Origin: Candidatus Zixiibacteriota bacterium
GTDB lineage: Bacteria; Zixibacteria; MSB-5A5; GN15; FEB-12
Direction of reading: 5' to 3'
Length of the DNA stretch: 7,585 bases
NCBI GenBank assembly: GCA_029932795.1
Contig: JAOZPL010000093.1
Coordinates: forward strand, 1-7,585
The translations under genes and the position numbers were made by a program. Shown piece after piece: positions 5,879 to 7,585 of the stretch. Below the pieces are notes generated by a model. That model had not been told where the DNA came from and made no database searches. It worked only from the letters and a program-made list of their open reading frames with translations. The first letter of the stretch is position 1, and every line of letters begins with the position of its first letter.

Positions 5879-7219
5879 TTATGATTTCCCCTCACCTGTC
5901 CTTTTTTCCACTTCCACAAAATCACCATCCTTTATTGTTCGCAGGACACTGTACGGTCCGGAAATAACAGTGTCACCATCCTCCAGCCCGGATGTAACTT
6001 CAATATTCTTCTGGTCAGCGATACCGGTTTCGATCCGTATAAAGCGCGCCTGTCCCTCTCGAATAATGAAAACGCCTTTCAGGTCTTCACGTTCAACCTC
6101 TTCGTCACCCTCATCCTCATCTATCGATTCTCCAACGACGGTGGTGGTTTCCGCAGCTTGAAGCGTGCTGTTGGAGCTTTCGTCGGTGTCAGATGTTTCG
6201 GAGTCAGAAGCGAGAGCAGCCTCAAGCGAGTCCAGATCAATGGCGCGCATGACGACTGCGGAAAAGGGCACTGCCAGCACACCTTCCCGGTTTGCAGTAG
6301 TGATGTCAACCGTAGCGGACATACCCGGCCGTATCTTTACCTCGGTATCCTGAAAAACAACCTTGACATTGAAGTTGGTGGATTGATCTTCGGTCCCCAT
6401 CCCTGTCATAATAGCGGTGTTGCCAATCTCAACAACCTCGCCCTTGAAGGTCGTGTCAGGGAACGCATCCACCTCGATCTCAGCCGCCTGCCCCAATTCA
6501 ACCTTGTTGATCTCGGTTTCATCAACTTCGACTTCCACCTCGAAAACATTCAGATCAGAGATAGTCATGAGCTTCTTTCCCTGCGTGAAGGCCGTCTGAG
6601 CAGCCGCAATCTCACCCACCTCACAATCCATGAACGTGATAACGCCGGTCATCGGGGCCACGATTATCGCCTTGCTCAGATAGTCAAGCTGCTTCTCATA
6701 GCGGGACTTGGCCTGTGCCTCCTGGGCAACCGAGGCCTCGTGCGTCGACTTGGCGCTGAGGTATTTGTACTTGGCGTTCTTGAACTCCGTCTCTGAGCTC
6801 AGCTTCTGTTGAAAAAGGCTTTGCTGCCGTTTGTATTCTTCCTCGGCCTGCTCCAGCGTGGTTTTGGCTCCTACCAACCTGGCGTTTGCCTCGTCCAGTG
6901 CAAACCTGGCCTGGTCAACATCGGAACGCGCCTGCACCGTATCGAGTACCACCAGCAAATCACCCGCCTTGACCCGCTGCCCCTCCCGGACCGGCAGGCT
7001 TATTATTTCGCCATTGACCTCAGCGGTGATATCAACCTTCGTTTTTGGTTGAATCCGTCCCGACGCCGAGACAACTTCGACCAGATCATACGGCTTCACC
7101 TTGGCCATCGTTACCTTCGTGGATTTGTGGGTGTTGGCGGTCATGTTCACAATGACAATGATCACAACTACCACCACACCGGCAATAATCAGGATGGTTT
7201 TTTTCTTCTTCTTGGTCAT
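5879..7219 (-). CDS. Periplasmic adaptor (membrane fusion protein), MacA/HlyD family
   Basis: A 446-residue adaptor that bridges the inner-membrane transporter and the TolC-like channel. Numbered from the chosen ATG: lysine-rich start (TKKKKKT), one membrane anchor (ILIIAG to VIIVIV, about 9-24), first lipoyl half (about 63-94, with VREGQRVKAGDLLVVLD), an alpha-helical hairpin (about 96-182, heptad-like, A/E/Q/K rich), second lipoyl half (VAPMTGVITFMDCEVGEIA, 187-205), beta-barrel (about 222-310, ending RPGMSATVDI) and a membrane-proximal domain to the end. The helices are about 40 residues each, as expected for MacA-type adaptors. Odd: about 50 acidic, Ser/Thr-rich residues (328-380) interrupt the region between barrel and membrane-proximal domain. 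A GTG at 7225 is a possible earlier start, but AGGTG at 7227-7223 is spaced correctly for the ATG at 7219. The next gene starts 2 bases after its stop. Confidence 0.92.
   Translation of the reverse strand: MTKKKKKTILIIAGVVVVVIIVIVNMTANTHKSTKVTMAKVKPYDLVEVVSASGRIQPKTKVDITAEVNGEIISLPVREGQRVKAGDLLVVLDTVQARSDVDQARFALDEANARLVGAKTTLEQAEEEYKRQQSLFQQKLSSETEFKNAKYKYLSAKSTHEASVAQEAQAKSRYEKQLDYLSKAIIVAPMTGVITFMDCEVGEIAAAQTAFTQGKKLMTISDLNVFEVEVEVDETEINKVELGQAAEIEVDAFPDTTFKGEVVEIGNTAIMTGMGTEDQSTNFNVKVVFQDTEVKIRPGMSATVDITTANREGVLAVPFSAVVMRAIDLDSLEAALASDSETSDTDESSNSTLQAAETTTVVGESIDEDEGDEEVEREDLKGVFIIREGQARFIRIETGIADQKNIEVTSGLEDGDTVISGPYSVLRTIKDGDFVEVEKRTGEGKS
6080..6238 (-). other. Region encoding acidic low-complexity insert in the adaptor
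   Basis: This stretch encodes adaptor residues about 328-380. It opens with DLDSLEAALASDSETSD, continues Ser/Thr-rich, and ends in a dense acidic run (DEDEGDEEVERED). Recognisable adaptor sequence resumes on both sides: AVPFSAVV before, and GVFIIREGQARFIRIETG after. Canonical MacA-type adaptors have a short turn here, so this is probably a disordered acidic loop at the membrane-proximal end. Its function cannot be read from sequence. Confidence 0.7.
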
Positions 7220-7222
7220 ATT

Positions 7223-7227
7223 CACCT
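7223..7227 (-). promoter_or_regulatory. Ribosome binding site deciding the adaptor start
   Basis: AGGTG on the minus strand, with AGG ending 5 bases before the ATG at 7219. The competing GTG start at 7225 lies inside this motif, which argues that 7219 is the real start. The upstream gene's stop is 24 bases from this ATG. Confidence 0.65.
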
Positions 7228-7243
7228 GCCCGGAGTTGGACTG

Positions 7244-7585
7244 TTACATTTTCCCCATTGCGTTTTCAAGCTTGGCTATCGCCAGGTTCAGGTCAAAATC
7301 AGCCTGTATCAGCGAAACCTGTGCTGTTTTGAGAGATACCTGAGCATCCAGAAGGTCAAGAATCGTGGCGGCGCCCAGCCTGTACTTCTCCTGAGTGATT
7401 TTCAAATCCTCGTTGGCAGCATTCACGTTTTCCTGAGAGACTTTCTTCTGCTCTTTGATCTGTTCAATATCGTGGTAACCGGTCTTGATGTTGCTCACTG
7501 TCAGATTACGCATGTCAGCCAGTTCGGCTATTCTATTATTATATGCTACCCTGGCCTGCGTCACCTGGCTTTCCCGGAAAAAACC
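7244..7585 (-). CDS. TolC-family outer-membrane efflux protein, C-terminal fragment
   Basis: The last 113 codons of an outer-membrane channel gene whose 5' part lies beyond the right edge. The frame is open from the first base of the edge (GFFRESQVTQAR) to the TAA at 7246-7244. The sequence is almost wholly alpha-helical with few prolines and heptad-like spacing. It carries the typical end-of-repeat signature: a long helix (NVNAANEDLKITQEKYRLG), the turn GAATILDLLDAQ, then a second helix through NLAIAKLENAMGK. This matches the last coiled-coil pair of TolC/OprM-type channels. A GTG at 7564 is only an internal valine codon, not a start. The channel would complete the tripartite path across the outer membrane together with the adaptor encoded 24 bases downstream. 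Family assignment is firm; substrate and full length are not visible. Confidence 0.88.
   Translation of the reverse strand, partial: GFFRESQVTQARVAYNNRIAELADMRNLTVSNIKTGYHDIEQIKEQKKVSQENVNAANEDLKITQEKYRLGAATILDLLDAQVSLKTAQVSLIQADFDLNLAIAKLENAMGKM

Noticed and set aside
5876..5881. Possible fusion of adaptor and ATPase genes
   Set aside because: The adaptor has its own TAA (5881-5879) and the ATPase ATG follows 2 bases later. These are separate, closely packed genes.
6158..6796. Plus-strand open frame of 212 codons opposite the adaptor
   Set aside because: Antisense to an unambiguous adaptor gene. The product looks like a reverse translation of beta-barrel and hairpin codons rather than a protein family.
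7198..7204. Run of seven A (coding strand) near the adaptor start as a slippage or phase-variation site
   Set aside because: It is part of a natural Lys-rich cytoplasmic start before the membrane anchor, the zero frame is intact, and no alternative product is evident. Seven bases alone is weak evidence.
1..7585. Mobile element, CRISPR array, toxin-antitoxin or phage defence module
   Set aside because: No transposase, integrase, terminal inverted repeats, spaced direct repeats, or nuclease or toxin motifs were seen. All DNA is accounted for by the seven envelope genes and short spacers.

Overview
The window is one co-directional block of seven genes, all read on the minus strand (right to left). 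It is cut at both ends: the first gene enters from the right edge and the last leaves at the left edge. There are no tRNA or rRNA genes, insertion sequences, CRISPR arrays or phage genes. Intergenic gaps are 2 to 24 bases, except one of 85 bases, so this looks like a single operon whose promoter lies beyond the right edge.

In transcription order, the right two thirds (7585 down to 2676) encode a complete MacAB-TolC-type tripartite exporter: the C-terminal end of a TolC-family outer-membrane factor, a membrane-anchored periplasmic adaptor (MacA/HlyD type), a stand-alone MacB/LolD-class ABC ATPase, and two different MacB/FtsX-type permease subunits. In E. coli MacB the ATPase and permease are fused and the protein homodimerises. 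Here the ATPase is separate and the two permeases are paralogues, so the inner-membrane part is probably an ATPase dimer on a permease heterodimer.

The left third (2590 down to 1) encodes two exported proteins of the GWxTD family. The first is complete, with a lipoprotein-like signal. The second has a signal peptide and an open frame that runs off the left edge just after its GWSTD motif. The molecular role of GWxTD proteins is, as far as I know, unestablished. Both proteins have the same layout: a signal, two beta-sandwich-like modules each carrying a PG-x-Y hairpin, a helical linker, and the C-terminal GWxTD domain.

GWxTD proteins, as I recall, are concentrated in the Bacteroidetes/FCB assemblage, Acidobacteria and related candidate phyla. 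With roughly balanced base composition and ordinary Shine-Dalgarno sites, the source is most plausibly an uncultured FCB-group bacterium (for example Zixibacteria-like). This is inference from gene families only.

The most interesting possibility is that the exporter and the two GWxTD proteins form one functional unit: a tripartite pump with dedicated periplasmic or outer-membrane partner proteins. The sequence supports the linkage; the function is a hypothesis.
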